64,000 nt of DNA, taken from positions 1 through 64,000 of the forward strand of contig JBGUPU010000040.1 of NCBI GenBank assembly GCA_045130475.1. Direction: 5' to 3'. Numbering within the stretch: position 1 is the stretch's first letter; each line of letters opens with the position of its first letter. The notes beneath the pieces were generated by a model. It was not told the DNA's origin and did no database searches. It worked only from the letters and a program-made list of their open reading frames with translations. Below are positions 15,958 to 26,370 of this stretch, piece by piece. Position numbers and translations under genes: made by a program. The stretch comes from CAG-791 sp045130475. Lineage in GTDB: Bacteria > Bacillota > Clostridia > Lachnospirales > Lachnospiraceae.

Positions 15958-16007
15958 AAAGCATAGTGTACCGGTATAATCGGCCGGTTCCCTGTGCTTT
16001 CTTTTAT
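15958..16007 (+). terminator. Terminator after recO
   Basis: The imperfect stem aaagcatag-g-accgg / ccgg-ccctgtgcttt has two mismatches and is followed by cttttatt. Confidence 0.6.
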
Positions 16008-16025
16008 TGGTGAGCAAGTTTAATA

Positions 16026-16054
16026 TTGAAAAACACACATTCGTGCTCTATAAT
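16026..16054 (+). promoter_or_regulatory. Sigma-A promoter for glyQS
   Basis: TTGAAA (16026-16031) and TATAAT (16049-16054) are separated by 17 bases. The predicted transcript starts near 16061, giving a leader of about 125 nt that opens with a small hairpin (cggtg / caccg). It lacks the T-box consensus, so tRNA-Gly sensing is not supported. Confidence 0.75.
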
Positions 16055-16185
16055 GATAGTTCGGTGGTTTTTTGTTTAATCACCGGAAAGTGATTTGCGA
16101 TATTATCTCCGCCGTGACCGTCCTGCAGGAAAGAATGGAAGTGCGGAGAGTTATAAAAAAACAAGCAAAGGAGTTACAGCGAGTT

Positions 16186-17574
16186 ATGGAAAAGACAATG
16201 GAAAAGATCGTTGCGCTTTGCAACAACAGAGGATTCATCTATCCCGGTTCCCAGATCTACGGCGGTCTGGCCAATACATGGGATTACGGCAATCTGGGCG
16301 TTGAGCTCAAGAACAACGTCAAGAAGGCATGGTGGCAGAAATTTGTCACTGAGTCGCCCGAGAACGTCGGCGTCGACTGCGCAATCCTCATGAATCCCCG
16401 CACCTGGATCGCCAGCGGACATCTGGCAAGCTTTTCCGACCCGCTCATGGACTGCAAGGCCTGCGGTTCCCGTTATCGTGCGGATCAGTTGATCGAGAGC
16501 TATGCGGCCGAGAAGGAGATGACTCTGGACGGCAGCGTTGACGGCTGGACAGCAGATGAAATGATGAGCTTCATCAACAAGTTCGCTGTTCCCTGCCCTT
16601 CCTGCGGCAAGTTCCACTGGACCGATATCCGTCAGTTCAACCTGATGTTCAAGACCTTCCAGGGTGTTACCGAGGACTCCTCTGCGACAGTATATCTTCG
16701 CCCCGAGACCGCACAGGGTATTTTCGTAAACTTCAAGAATGTCCAGAGAACTTCCAGGAAGAAGATTCCCTTCGGCATCTGCCAGGTGGGTAAGTCTTTC
16801 CGAAATGAGATCACACCCGGTAACTTCACCTTCCGTACCCGTGAGTTCGAGCAGATGGAGCTTGAGTTTTTCTGCGAGCCCGATACAGACCTCGAGTGGT
16901 TCAAATATTGGAAGGATTTCTGCTGGAACTGGCTGATGACCCTCGGCCTCAAGCCCGAAGAGACCCGCATGCGCGACCATGATCCCGAGGAGCTTTCCTT
17001 CTATTCCAAGGCTACCACGGACATCGAGTTCCTGTTCCCCTTCGGCTGGGGCGAGCTGTGGGGCATCGCGGACAGGACAGACTATGACCTGACCCAGCAC
17101 CAGAACACCTCCGGTGAGGATCTGACCTACTTTGACGACCAGAAGAAGACCCGCTACATCCCTTACGTTGTCGAGCCTTCCCTGGGCGCAGACCGTGTCA
17201 CCCTGGCATTCCTGTGCGCAGCTTACGACGAAGAGGAGCTCGAGGGCGGCGACAAGCGTACCGTTATGCGCTTCCATCCCGCGCTGGCACCCGTCAAGAT
17301 CGGTGTCCTTCCCCTCTCCAAGAAGCTTTCCGAAGACGCTTTTGAGATCTACAAGAAGCTCAGCAGGCGCTACAACTGCGAGTTTGACGACCGCGGCAAT
17401 ATCGGCAAGCGCTATCGCAGACAGGACGAGATCGGCACACCTTTCTGCCTGACCTACGATTTCGAGTCCGCAGAGGATAAGGCTGTCACCATCCGTATGC
17501 GCGACAGCATGGAGCAGGTCCGCGTCCCGATCGACCAGCTGGATGCATGGTTCCTTGATAAGTTCGATTTCTAA
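16186..17574 (+). CDS. glyQS: Glycine-tRNA ligase, single-chain class II type
   Basis: The protein begins EKIVALCNNRGFIYPGSQIYGG and carries class II motifs: FRNEITP (motif 2) and GADRVTLAF (motif 3). Cys pairs (CKACG, CPSCG) in the insertion resemble a zinc site. The C-terminal anticodon-binding domain ends PIDQLDAWFLDKF. It is the alpha2 archaeal/eukaryal-like enzyme, not the alpha2beta2 form. The ATG at 16186 has aaaggag upstream. An ATG-like upstream extension from 16072 would begin only about 11 bases after the predicted transcription start and has no ribosome binding site. Confidence 0.95.
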   Translation: MEKTMEKIVALCNNRGFIYPGSQIYGGLANTWDYGNLGVELKNNVKKAWWQKFVTESPENVGVDCAILMNPRTWIASGHLASFSDPLMDCKACGSRYRADQLIESYAAEKEMTLDGSVDGWTADEMMSFINKFAVPCPSCGKFHWTDIRQFNLMFKTFQGVTEDSSATVYLRPETAQGIFVNFKNVQRTSRKKIPFGICQVGKSFRNEITPGNFTFRTREFEQMELEFFCEPDTDLEWFKYWKDFCWNWLMTLGLKPEETRMRDHDPEELSFYSKATTDIEFLFPFGWGELWGIADRTDYDLTQHQNTSGEDLTYFDDQKKTRYIPYVVEPSLGADRVTLAFLCAAYDEEELEGGDKRTVMRFHPALAPVKIGVLPLSKKLSEDAFEIYKKLSRRYNCEFDDRGNIGKRYRRQDEIGTPFCLTYDFESAEDKAVTIRMRDSMEQVRVPIDQLDAWFLDKFDF

Positions 17575-17678
17575 AAACAAGCTGTCAAGCAGCATCACCG
17601 TGAAAGCGCCCGTGCGAGACACTGTGATGAAATTTGACGGCATAACATGGTTTTTAACGATAAATTTAGAGGTTCGTA

Positions 17679-20351
<2,673 letters not shown>

Positions 20352-20355
20352 AGTG

Positions 20356-20383
20356 TTGACGCGGAAGATTTCTGTGCTATAAT
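20356..20383 (+). promoter_or_regulatory. Sigma-A promoter for rpsU
   Basis: TTGACG (20356-20361) and TATAAT (20378-20383) are separated by 16 bases, four bases after the alaS stop codon. It yields a leader of about 130 nt before rpsU. Confidence 0.8.
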
Positions 20384-20398
20384 TGTAATGCATGTTTT

Positions 20399-20441
20399 TG
20401 CAGAGGATAAAAAATATTCGGGAAAACAACAATCCTCTGCA
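20399..20441 (+). promoter_or_regulatory. Hairpin in the rpsU leader
   Basis: The arms tgcagaggat and atcctctgca are exactly complementary over ten bases, with a 23-nt A-rich loop, at the start of the predicted rpsU transcript. It may stabilise the message or take part in control. No known ribosomal leader motif is recognised. Confidence 0.5.
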
Positions 20442-20519
20442 TCCAAAATATGATTAAATAACCTGTTCAGTCTGGACATTCGGTGTCGAACTGAGGGGAC
20501 TGAAGGGAGGGTAGAGAAT

Positions 20520-20696
20520 ATGTCAAGCGTAATTGTCAAAGAGAATGAGACATTGGACAGCGCACTGCGCCGCTTTAAGAGAAGCTGTGCTAAGGCGGGC
20601 ATCCAGCAGGAGATTCGTAAGAGAGAGCATTACGAGAAGCCCAGCGTAAAGCGCAAGAAAAAGTCCGAAGCTGCCAGAAAGCGCAAATACAACTAA
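20520..20696 (+). CDS. rpsU: 30S ribosomal protein S21
   Basis: A 58-residue basic protein reading SSVIVKENETLDSALRRFKR at the N-terminus and ending KKSEAARKRKYN, the classic bacterial S21 pattern. S21 sits near the anti-Shine-Dalgarno end of 16S rRNA and aids initiation. The start is supported by gggagg upstream. It has its own promoter and terminator, so it is a single-gene unit between alaS and scpB. Confidence 0.97.
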   Translation: MSSVIVKENETLDSALRRFKRSCAKAGIQQEIRKREHYEKPSVKRKKKSEAARKRKYN

Positions 20697-20789
20697 TCCC
20701 TTTTGATTAGCTTCTGATGCGCTGGTATATTGCAGCAGACAGGCCGGGCACGACTCTGTTGTCTGTCATCAGAAATGAGAAAAATGCAG

Positions 20790-20822
20790 GAACCCCGGCA
20801 GCATGCCGGGGTTCTTCTTCTA
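20790..20822 (+). terminator. Terminator after rpsU
   Basis: The perfect stem gaaccccggc / gccggggttc has a five-base loop and is followed by ttcttcta. Confidence 0.85.
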
Positions 20823-20957
20823 TAATTTATAATTACTAATTTATAATTACTTAGTATAACTTAAGTATTATTTCTAACAGTTTTATTCAGGAAACGCTTA
20901 TTTCAGCTCATCTTGAGGATCCTGATAAGCAGCAGTAACCCGAAGGAGGATATGCCA

Positions 20958-21752
20958 GTGGGAGATGTTCAGATCAGACTTCAGAATATGGATCCCGGTT
21001 CTTTTGAGAATCACTCCGCGGTTTTGTCCGGTGAAACGGCAGAGGACGCTGCTGTCGAAACAATCCCTGTGCCAGCAGACCCTGCCGATGCAGAAAATAC
21101 CGAGGACCCTTCCCTGCCGGGGACAGCGAAAGATGTTACCGGTACGATGGAACAGGAGACAGAAGCACCGGAAAGGGAAATGGACTCAGACGATACACTG
21201 ATGGCAGCCATGGAGGCGATCCTTTTCGCCATGGGAGAGGCGGTCCCGATCGAATCGATCGCCCAGGCACTGTATATTCCCAAAGAGAAGGCAATAGAGA
21301 TCGCGGAGAGGCTCTCGGAACGCTGCCGGCTGCAGAGCAGCGGTGTCTCCCTGAACTGGTATGAGGAATCCGTACAGCTGTCTACAAAACCGGAGCTGTA
21401 TGAATATCTGATCCGTATCGCGGCAGAACCCAAAAAACCCAAGCTGACGCCGACACTTCTGGAAACTCTTTCCATTATCGCTTTCAGGCAGCCGGTGACC
21501 AGAATGGAAGTGGAGAATATCCGCGGGGTCAACAGTGACTTTGCCATCAATCGTCTGGTATCCTATGACCTGGTCGAAGAGGTGGGAAGAAAAGAAGTCC
21601 CGGGAAGGCCTCTTTTGTTTGGAACGACGCAGCAGTTTCTGCGATCCTTCGGAATCCGCTCGGTAGAAGAGCTTCCCGAGCCTGACAGTACCCATATGGA
21701 GGCTTTTCGTGAGGAAGCGGAAGAGGAAGTCTCCTCCAGACTGGATATATAA
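20958..21752 (+). CDS. scpB: Segregation and condensation protein B with acidic N-terminal extension
   Basis: The ScpB domain begins near residue 76 (LMAAMEAILFAMGEAVPIESIAQAL) and contains the paired winged helices with PTLLETLSIIAFRQPVTRMEVE and GRKEVPGRPLLFGTT. ScpB works with SMC and ScpA in chromosome condensation. About 75 residues of Glu/Asp/Ala/Pro-rich sequence precede it, which is unusual for this family. The GTG at 20958 is preferred because aaggagga ends seven bases before it; the ATG at 20952 is too close to that site. scpA is not in the window. Confidence 0.9.
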   Translation: MGDVQIRLQNMDPGSFENHSAVLSGETAEDAAVETIPVPADPADAENTEDPSLPGTAKDVTGTMEQETEAPEREMDSDDTLMAAMEAILFAMGEAVPIESIAQALYIPKEKAIEIAERLSERCRLQSSGVSLNWYEESVQLSTKPELYEYLIRIAAEPKKPKLTPTLLETLSIIAFRQPVTRMEVENIRGVNSDFAINRLVSYDLVEEVGRKEVPGRPLLFGTTQQFLRSFGIRSVEELPEPDSTHMEAFREEAEEEVSSRLDI

Positions 21753-22238
21753 CTGCCGGTTCTATAGATATTCCGGTTGGGACAGCTGACTGTAAATTTC
21801 CGCAGAAAAAAGAAAAAAAGGGTCCTGCGCTTAGTCCCTGATACTCTGCACTTTCTTAAAAAATTTTTTTCGCTATGTGAAAAATGACGAAAAAGATTTT
21901 TTGAAAAAGAGAAGGATTCGTGAACCTTTTGATTTCCTGTATTTTATATATTTATACACGCTTTCAGGGTGATTTATAGAAGGAACAGCAGAATATTTGG
22001 TAAAATTGACTCGAAATTCATCAATACCTTGTGGGAAATTCTTGCTTCCATGCTGCTGTTTTACTGCACGCAGAGGCACACGCATAGTTTGCGTGCAAAT
22101 TATATACAAACGAATCGTTAATATGCTAATTTTTTTATCATATTGACTGTTTTTGTTTTTGGCTGACTGTGGTATACTGATAACTGCATGTGAAAAAGTG
22201 CATTTTAATAATTTATTAATGATTTGGAGGTCCAAAAC
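21753..22238. other. Gene-free 486 bp upstream of the decarboxylase operon
   Basis: AT-rich, with no gene supported. It contains a small inverted repeat (cacgca / tgcgtg, 22079-22095), an extended -10 element at 22170-22178, and ggagg at 22226-22230 before the first gene. The length of the region suggests it carries control sites for the operon. Confidence 0.5.
22170..22178 (+). promoter_or_regulatory. Extended -10 promoter of the decarboxylase operon
   Basis: TGGTATACT fits the TGnTATAAT extended -10 pattern. A TTGACT lies upstream at 22143-22148, but its spacing of 24 bases is too long for a normal -35. The predicted start is near 22185, leaving a leader of about 55 nt. Confidence 0.5.
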
Positions 22239-23657
22239 ATGAGCAGTACTTCAAAAGCGAGACAGCGGATCCTATCTCTGCTCGACGCAAACAGCTTTGT
22301 TGAGATCGGTGCAATGGTAAAGGCCAGAGCTACAGATTTTAACACTGCACCTGCTGGGGAGGCTTCTGATGGCGTGATTACCGGTTATGGTTTGATCGAC
22401 GGAAGGCTCGTTTATGTCTACGGTCAGAACGCGGACATTCTCGGCGGCAGCATCGGTGAAATGCATGCAAAAAAGATTGTCGGACTGTATCGTCTTGCGA
22501 TGCGTACCGGCGCCCCCGTCGTCGGCCTGATCGATTCCGCCGGCCTGCGTCTGCAGGAAGGTATGGACGCCCTCGAGGCATTCGGTGCGATCTATGCGCA
22601 GCAGGCTAAGGCTTCCGGCGTTATTCCCCAGATCTCAGTTGTCTTCGGCAACTGCGGCGGCGGTCTCGCGCTGTTCCCTGCCATGACGGACTTTGCCTTT
22701 ATGGAGAATGACGCGAAGCTTTTCGTTAATTCCCCCAACGCTCTGGCGGGCAACCGCGAGGACAAGAACAACACCGCAGCAGCATCCAAGAAGGCAGCTG
22801 CCGGCGATGTTGACTTCGTGGGAAGCGAAGACGAGATTATCGCACAGGTCAGAGACCTGGTCGGTATGCTTCCTTCCAACAACGAAGATGACGCTGCACA
22901 GGACTGCGCGGATGATCTGAACCGCGACTGCCCTTCTGCAGCAGCCTTTGTCGAAGATCCCCGCGCGGCTCTGTTCGAGATTGCTGACGGCGGTCAGTTC
23001 TTCGAGACCAAGAAGGATTTCGCAAAAGAAATGGTCACCGGATTTGCCCGTATCGGCGGCACGACAGTCGGTATCATTGCAAACCGCTGTGCATCCTTCG
23101 ACGAAACCGGCAAGAAGGCCGAGGATTTCGGCAGCGCCCTGACAACAGCGGGCTGCGCGAAAGCTTCCGCACTTGTTCGTTTCTGCGATGCTTTCGAGAT
23201 CCCCGTGATCACCCTTACCAATGCAGCCGGTTTTGCGGCTACAGAGGCTGAGGAGAATACGGTTGCAGCAGCTGCAGCAGGCCTTGCGGCAGCATTTGCA
23301 GGCGCAACTGTTCCGAAGATCAACGTCATCACAAACCGTGCTGCAGGCAGCGCTTACTGTGTTATGAACAGCAAGGCTCTCGGCGCAGATCTGACCTTTG
23401 CCTACACAGACGCATCCGTCGGTATCCTCGAAGGAAAATTCGCGGCATCTGTACTCTGCAGCGGTTCCGCCGAAGAGGTCGCTGAGACTGCTAAGGCTTA
23501 TGACGCACTGCAGAACAGCATTGATGCAGCAGCGGCCCACGGTTATGTAGACCAGATCGTCGAGCCTTCTCAGATCCGCAAGTACCTCATCGGTGCGGTC
23601 GAAGTGCTTTATTCCAAGCGCGTGGCTCTTCCTTCCAGGAAGCATGCTTCCATCTGA
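22239..23657 (+). CDS. Carboxyltransferase subunit (12S / MmdA-like), Na+-pump decarboxylase operon
   Basis: Two crotonase-like halves of the carboxyl-transferase fold are visible, with VGLIDSAGLRLQEG and FGNCGGGLALFPAMTDF in the N-terminal half and INVITNRAAGSAY in the C-terminal half. Relatives are methylmalonyl-CoA decarboxylase alpha, glutaconyl-CoA decarboxylase and the transcarboxylase 12S subunit, which move CO2 between an acyl-CoA and biotin. At 472 residues it is slightly short for the family. The ATG has ggagg eight bases upstream. It heads a five-gene operon with a gamma-like subunit, a biotin carrier, the membrane beta subunit and a 5S-like carboxyltransferase. The acyl-CoA substrate is not determined. 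Confidence 0.8.
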   Translation: MSSTSKARQRILSLLDANSFVEIGAMVKARATDFNTAPAGEASDGVITGYGLIDGRLVYVYGQNADILGGSIGEMHAKKIVGLYRLAMRTGAPVVGLIDSAGLRLQEGMDALEAFGAIYAQQAKASGVIPQISVVFGNCGGGLALFPAMTDFAFMENDAKLFVNSPNALAGNREDKNNTAAASKKAAAGDVDFVGSEDEIIAQVRDLVGMLPSNNEDDAAQDCADDLNRDCPSAAAFVEDPRAALFEIADGGQFFETKKDFAKEMVTGFARIGGTTVGIIANRCASFDETGKKAEDFGSALTTAGCAKASALVRFCDAFEIPVITLTNAAGFAATEAEENTVAAAAAGLAAAFAGATVPKINVITNRAAGSAYCVMNSKALGADLTFAYTDASVGILEGKFAASVLCSGSAEEVAETAKAYDALQNSIDAAAAHGYVDQIVEPSQIRKYLIGAVEVLYSKRVALPSRKHASI

Positions 23658-23759
23658 TCAGGATACTGATCTGATGATTTGAACGAACAGCACTGTTTTT
23701 CGTTCACCGGTCCCCGGACCGATGCTCGAACTGATTTGATTTCTGAATGAGGACAAAAA

Positions 23760-24575
23760 ATGAGAAAAAAACTGATCGGTTTTCTCGCGGTTTTGACCTG
23801 TTTCGTCTTCCTTACGGCATGCGGCAGCAGTGCACAGAATGAAGAAGTACAGGAGATCCCGCAGGAAACGCAAAGTCTTCTCTACAGCAATACGGAGATG
23901 ACCGCCCAGCAGATGGACCAGGTCGTCGCTGATGGCACAATAGAAGACTATAAAGATTACGCACCGGTTTATTCCGGAATTCAGAGCTGGGCGTCCGCGA
24001 AGGAAGAAATCGGCAATATTGATTTCACAACTGACGCCGACGGAAACGGTTCTGCAGACTGCTTTACAGACAAATCCATCACAGTTGATGATGAGGGAAA
24101 TTATATCGTCACTGTAGAAGTCGCCGGTGAACAGAAGACCGCCGATTTCGTCGTGACCTATGTGAAGTCCCTTGAGGATTATGCCGGTATTGTTACCAAT
24201 GTAAATTATTCCTTCGGCGAGCTTATGCAGCAGGCCGGACTGAATACCCTCCTGGGTATGGGAACAACTTTCTTTGTTCTGATCCTCCTGAGCCTGATCA
24301 TCGCAGGTTTCGGCAAGTTCTTTGTCTCCTGGGACAAGAACAAAGCAGAGAAGGCCAGAAAGAAGGAAGAGGAAGCCAAAAAGAACGCGGATCCTTTCGT
24401 TACCGCAGTACCTGTAGCTGATCAGGGAACCCCTGCAGCACCGGCCACAGCAGGTGACGACGCGCTGATTGCCGTGATCGCTGCCGCTGTATCCGCATAC
24501 CGTGAGCAGGCCGAGCCCAATGCGGTACCAGGTGACTTCGTAGTCCGCAAGATCCGCCGGATCGGAAGAAAATAA
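23760..24575 (+). CDS. OadG-like gamma subunit fused to a lipoprotein ectodomain
   Basis: The N-terminus is a lipoprotein signal (FLTAC, Cys21), followed by an extracytoplasmic domain of about 140 residues. One TM helix comes near residues 160-185, then a Lys/Glu-rich linker, and the last 45 residues match the Na+-pump decarboxylase gamma pattern (ALIAVIAAAVSAYR, FVVRKIRRIGR). Normal gamma subunits are about 80-120 residues and lack the lipid-anchored domain. The lipid-anchored domain lies on the outer face and the gamma-like tail on the cytoplasmic face, where it could hold the carboxyltransferase to the membrane pump. The anchoring role is inferred from family knowledge. Confidence 0.75.
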   Translation: MRKKLIGFLAVLTCFVFLTACGSSAQNEEVQEIPQETQSLLYSNTEMTAQQMDQVVADGTIEDYKDYAPVYSGIQSWASAKEEIGNIDFTTDADGNGSADCFTDKSITVDDEGNYIVTVEVAGEQKTADFVVTYVKSLEDYAGIVTNVNYSFGELMQQAGLNTLLGMGTTFFVLILLSLIIAGFGKFFVSWDKNKAEKARKKEEEAKKNADPFVTAVPVADQGTPAAPATAGDDALIAVIAAAVSAYREQAEPNAVPGDFVVRKIRRIGRK

Positions 24576-24653
24576 TTGTTCCGGATTCGATATCCTTTAG
24601 AAATTACTATTTAAGATCAAACTTCTTTTATTCGTACACACAGGAGGTACATA

Positions 24654-25037
24654 ATGAAGAGCTATACCATTACCGTGAATGGAGTTGCATATGAAGTAAC
24701 CGTCGAGGAGACAACCGGCGGCGCAGCTCCCGCAGCTGCTATGCCCGCAATGCCCAAGGCTCCCGCTCAGACCGCTCCCATGCCCGCAGCTCCCGCTCCC
24801 AAGGCAGCTTCCGCAGGCGCAGGCGCCAACAAGATCGAAGCAGGCGCAGCAGGCAAGGTCTTCAAGATTGAAGTCAAGGCCGGCCAGGCTGTCAAGAAGG
24901 GCGATACCGTTATCATCCTTGAAGCTATGAAGATGGAGATCCCCATGGTTTCTCCCGTGGACGGCACGATCGCGTCCATCGACTGCGCAGTCGGCGATGC
25001 TGTCGAGGCAGGTACTCTTCTGGCGACCGTAGACTAA
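24654..25037 (+). CDS. Biotin carboxyl carrier subunit
   Basis: A C-terminal biotinyl domain of about 70 residues contains EAMKMEIP, with Lys93 as the biotin attachment site and Met on both sides. The N-terminal 20 residues are joined by a flexible Ala/Pro linker. The protein carries CO2 between the carboxyltransferase subunits and the membrane subunit. A strong ribosome binding site (aggaggt) is present, and codon use is highly biased, consistent with a large amount of product. Confidence 0.92.
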   Translation: MKSYTITVNGVAYEVTVEETTGGAAPAAAMPAMPKAPAQTAPMPAAPAPKAASAGAGANKIEAGAAGKVFKIEVKAGQAVKKGDTVIILEAMKMEIPMVSPVDGTIASIDCAVGDAVEAGTLLATVD

Positions 25038-25134
25038 AGTACGGGAACACGTTTTGTGGGGTATTTTTCTCGAATACGCACAGAGCATTCCGTGACCCCG
25101 GTAGTATCCGGTTTTATCACCAGGAGGCCTATAT

Positions 25135-26280
25135 ATGACATATATTACAAATACGCTGAGCAATCTTTTGCAGCAGACAGCGTTTCTTAATCTGACATGG
25201 GGCAACTACCTGATGATCCTCATCGCGTTTGTATTCCTTTATCTTGCAATCGCGAAGGGATTTGAGCCCCTTCTGCTCGTTCCGATCGCGTTCGGCATGC
25301 TGCTCGTCAATATCTATCCCGATATCATGGCGAAGCCTGTCAATGGTTCCCCGGGCGGACTTCTGTACTATTTCTTCACTCTTGATGAGTGGGCGATCCT
25401 GCCTTCCCTGATCTTCATGGGCGTCGGCGCGATGACGGACTTCGGTCCCCTGATCGCGAACCCTATGAGTTTCCTTCTGGGCGCTGCTGCTCAGTTCGGT
25501 ATCTTCAGTGCTTACTTCGGCGCGATCGCACTTGGCTTCAACGGCAAAGCTGCCGCCGCCATCTCCATCATCGGCGGTGCTGACGGCCCGACCTCCATCT
25601 TCCTCTGCTCCAAGCTTGGTCAGACAGAGCTCCTTGGACCGATCGCCGTTGCTGCTTATTCCTACATGTCTCTGGTTCCGATCATCCAGCCGCCCATCAT
25701 GCGCGCGCTGACAACGGAAAAAGAGCGCAAGATCAAAATGTCACAGCTTCGTCCTGTATCCAAGCTCGAGAGAATCCTTTTCCCGATCGTTGTTACAGTC
25801 GTCGTCTGTATGATCCTTCCCACCACAGCTCCCCTGATCGGTATGCTGATGCTGGGCAACCTCTTCCGTGAGTGCGGTGTTGTCCGTCAGCTGACAGAGA
25901 CAGCTTCCAACGCTCTGATGTATATCGTCGTTATCCTGCTGGGTACCTCCGTAGGAGCAACCACCAGTGCCGAGGCATTCCTGAATGCAGCTACCCTCAA
26001 GATCGTAGCGCTTGGTCTGATCGCCTTCTCCTTCGGTACTGCCGCAGGCTGCCTGTTCGGCAAACTGATGTGCGTCGTCACCGGCGGAAAGGTCAATCCG
26101 CTGATCGGCTCCGCAGGCGTCTCCGCTGTTCCCATGGCGGCCCGCGTCTCTCAGAAGGTCGGTGCGGAATATGATCCTTCAAACTTCCTGCTCATGCATG
26201 CAATGGGTCCGAACGTCGCAGGCGTTATCGGCACTGCGGTCGTTGCCGGCGTGTTCATGGCAGTGTTCGGTATTGTCTGA
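25135..26280 (+). CDS. Na+-translocating decarboxylase beta subunit (OadB/MmdB/GcdB family)
   Basis: A multi-pass membrane protein of 381 residues with the family signatures DEWAILPSLIFMGVGAMTDF, GGADGPTSIF and GAEYDPSNFLLMHAMGPNVAG. The conserved Asp in GGADGPTS and the polar residues near NPLIGSAGVSA are known to take part in Na+ passage. It decarboxylates carboxybiotin and pumps Na+ outward. The ribosome binding site aggagg lies seven bases upstream. It is the membrane engine of the operon at 22239-27792. Confidence 0.93.
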   Translation: MTYITNTLSNLLQQTAFLNLTWGNYLMILIAFVFLYLAIAKGFEPLLLVPIAFGMLLVNIYPDIMAKPVNGSPGGLLYYFFTLDEWAILPSLIFMGVGAMTDFGPLIANPMSFLLGAAAQFGIFSAYFGAIALGFNGKAAAAISIIGGADGPTSIFLCSKLGQTELLGPIAVAAYSYMSLVPIIQPPIMRALTTEKERKIKMSQLRPVSKLERILFPIVVTVVVCMILPTTAPLIGMLMLGNLFRECGVVRQLTETASNALMYIVVILLGTSVGATTSAEAFLNAATLKIVALGLIAFSFGTAAGCLFGKLMCVVTGGKVNPLIGSAGVSAVPMAARVSQKVGAEYDPSNFLLMHAMGPNVAGVIGTAVVAGVFMAVFGIV

Positions 26281-26370
26281 TCATCCGTAAGTAACTCTGA
26301 TTTTGCTGAAAATAATTTGAGTTTCGATTAAACATTGCCGACTGCCATACCTATACTAGGAGAAAAGAAT

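Noticed and set aside
16055..16185. Possible T-box leader before glyQS
   Set aside because: The leader is too short and lacks the T-box consensus and antiterminator pairing.
22143..22148. TTGACT as -35 of the decarboxylase operon promoter
   Set aside because: It is 24 bases from TATACT, too far; the extended -10 alone is a better explanation.
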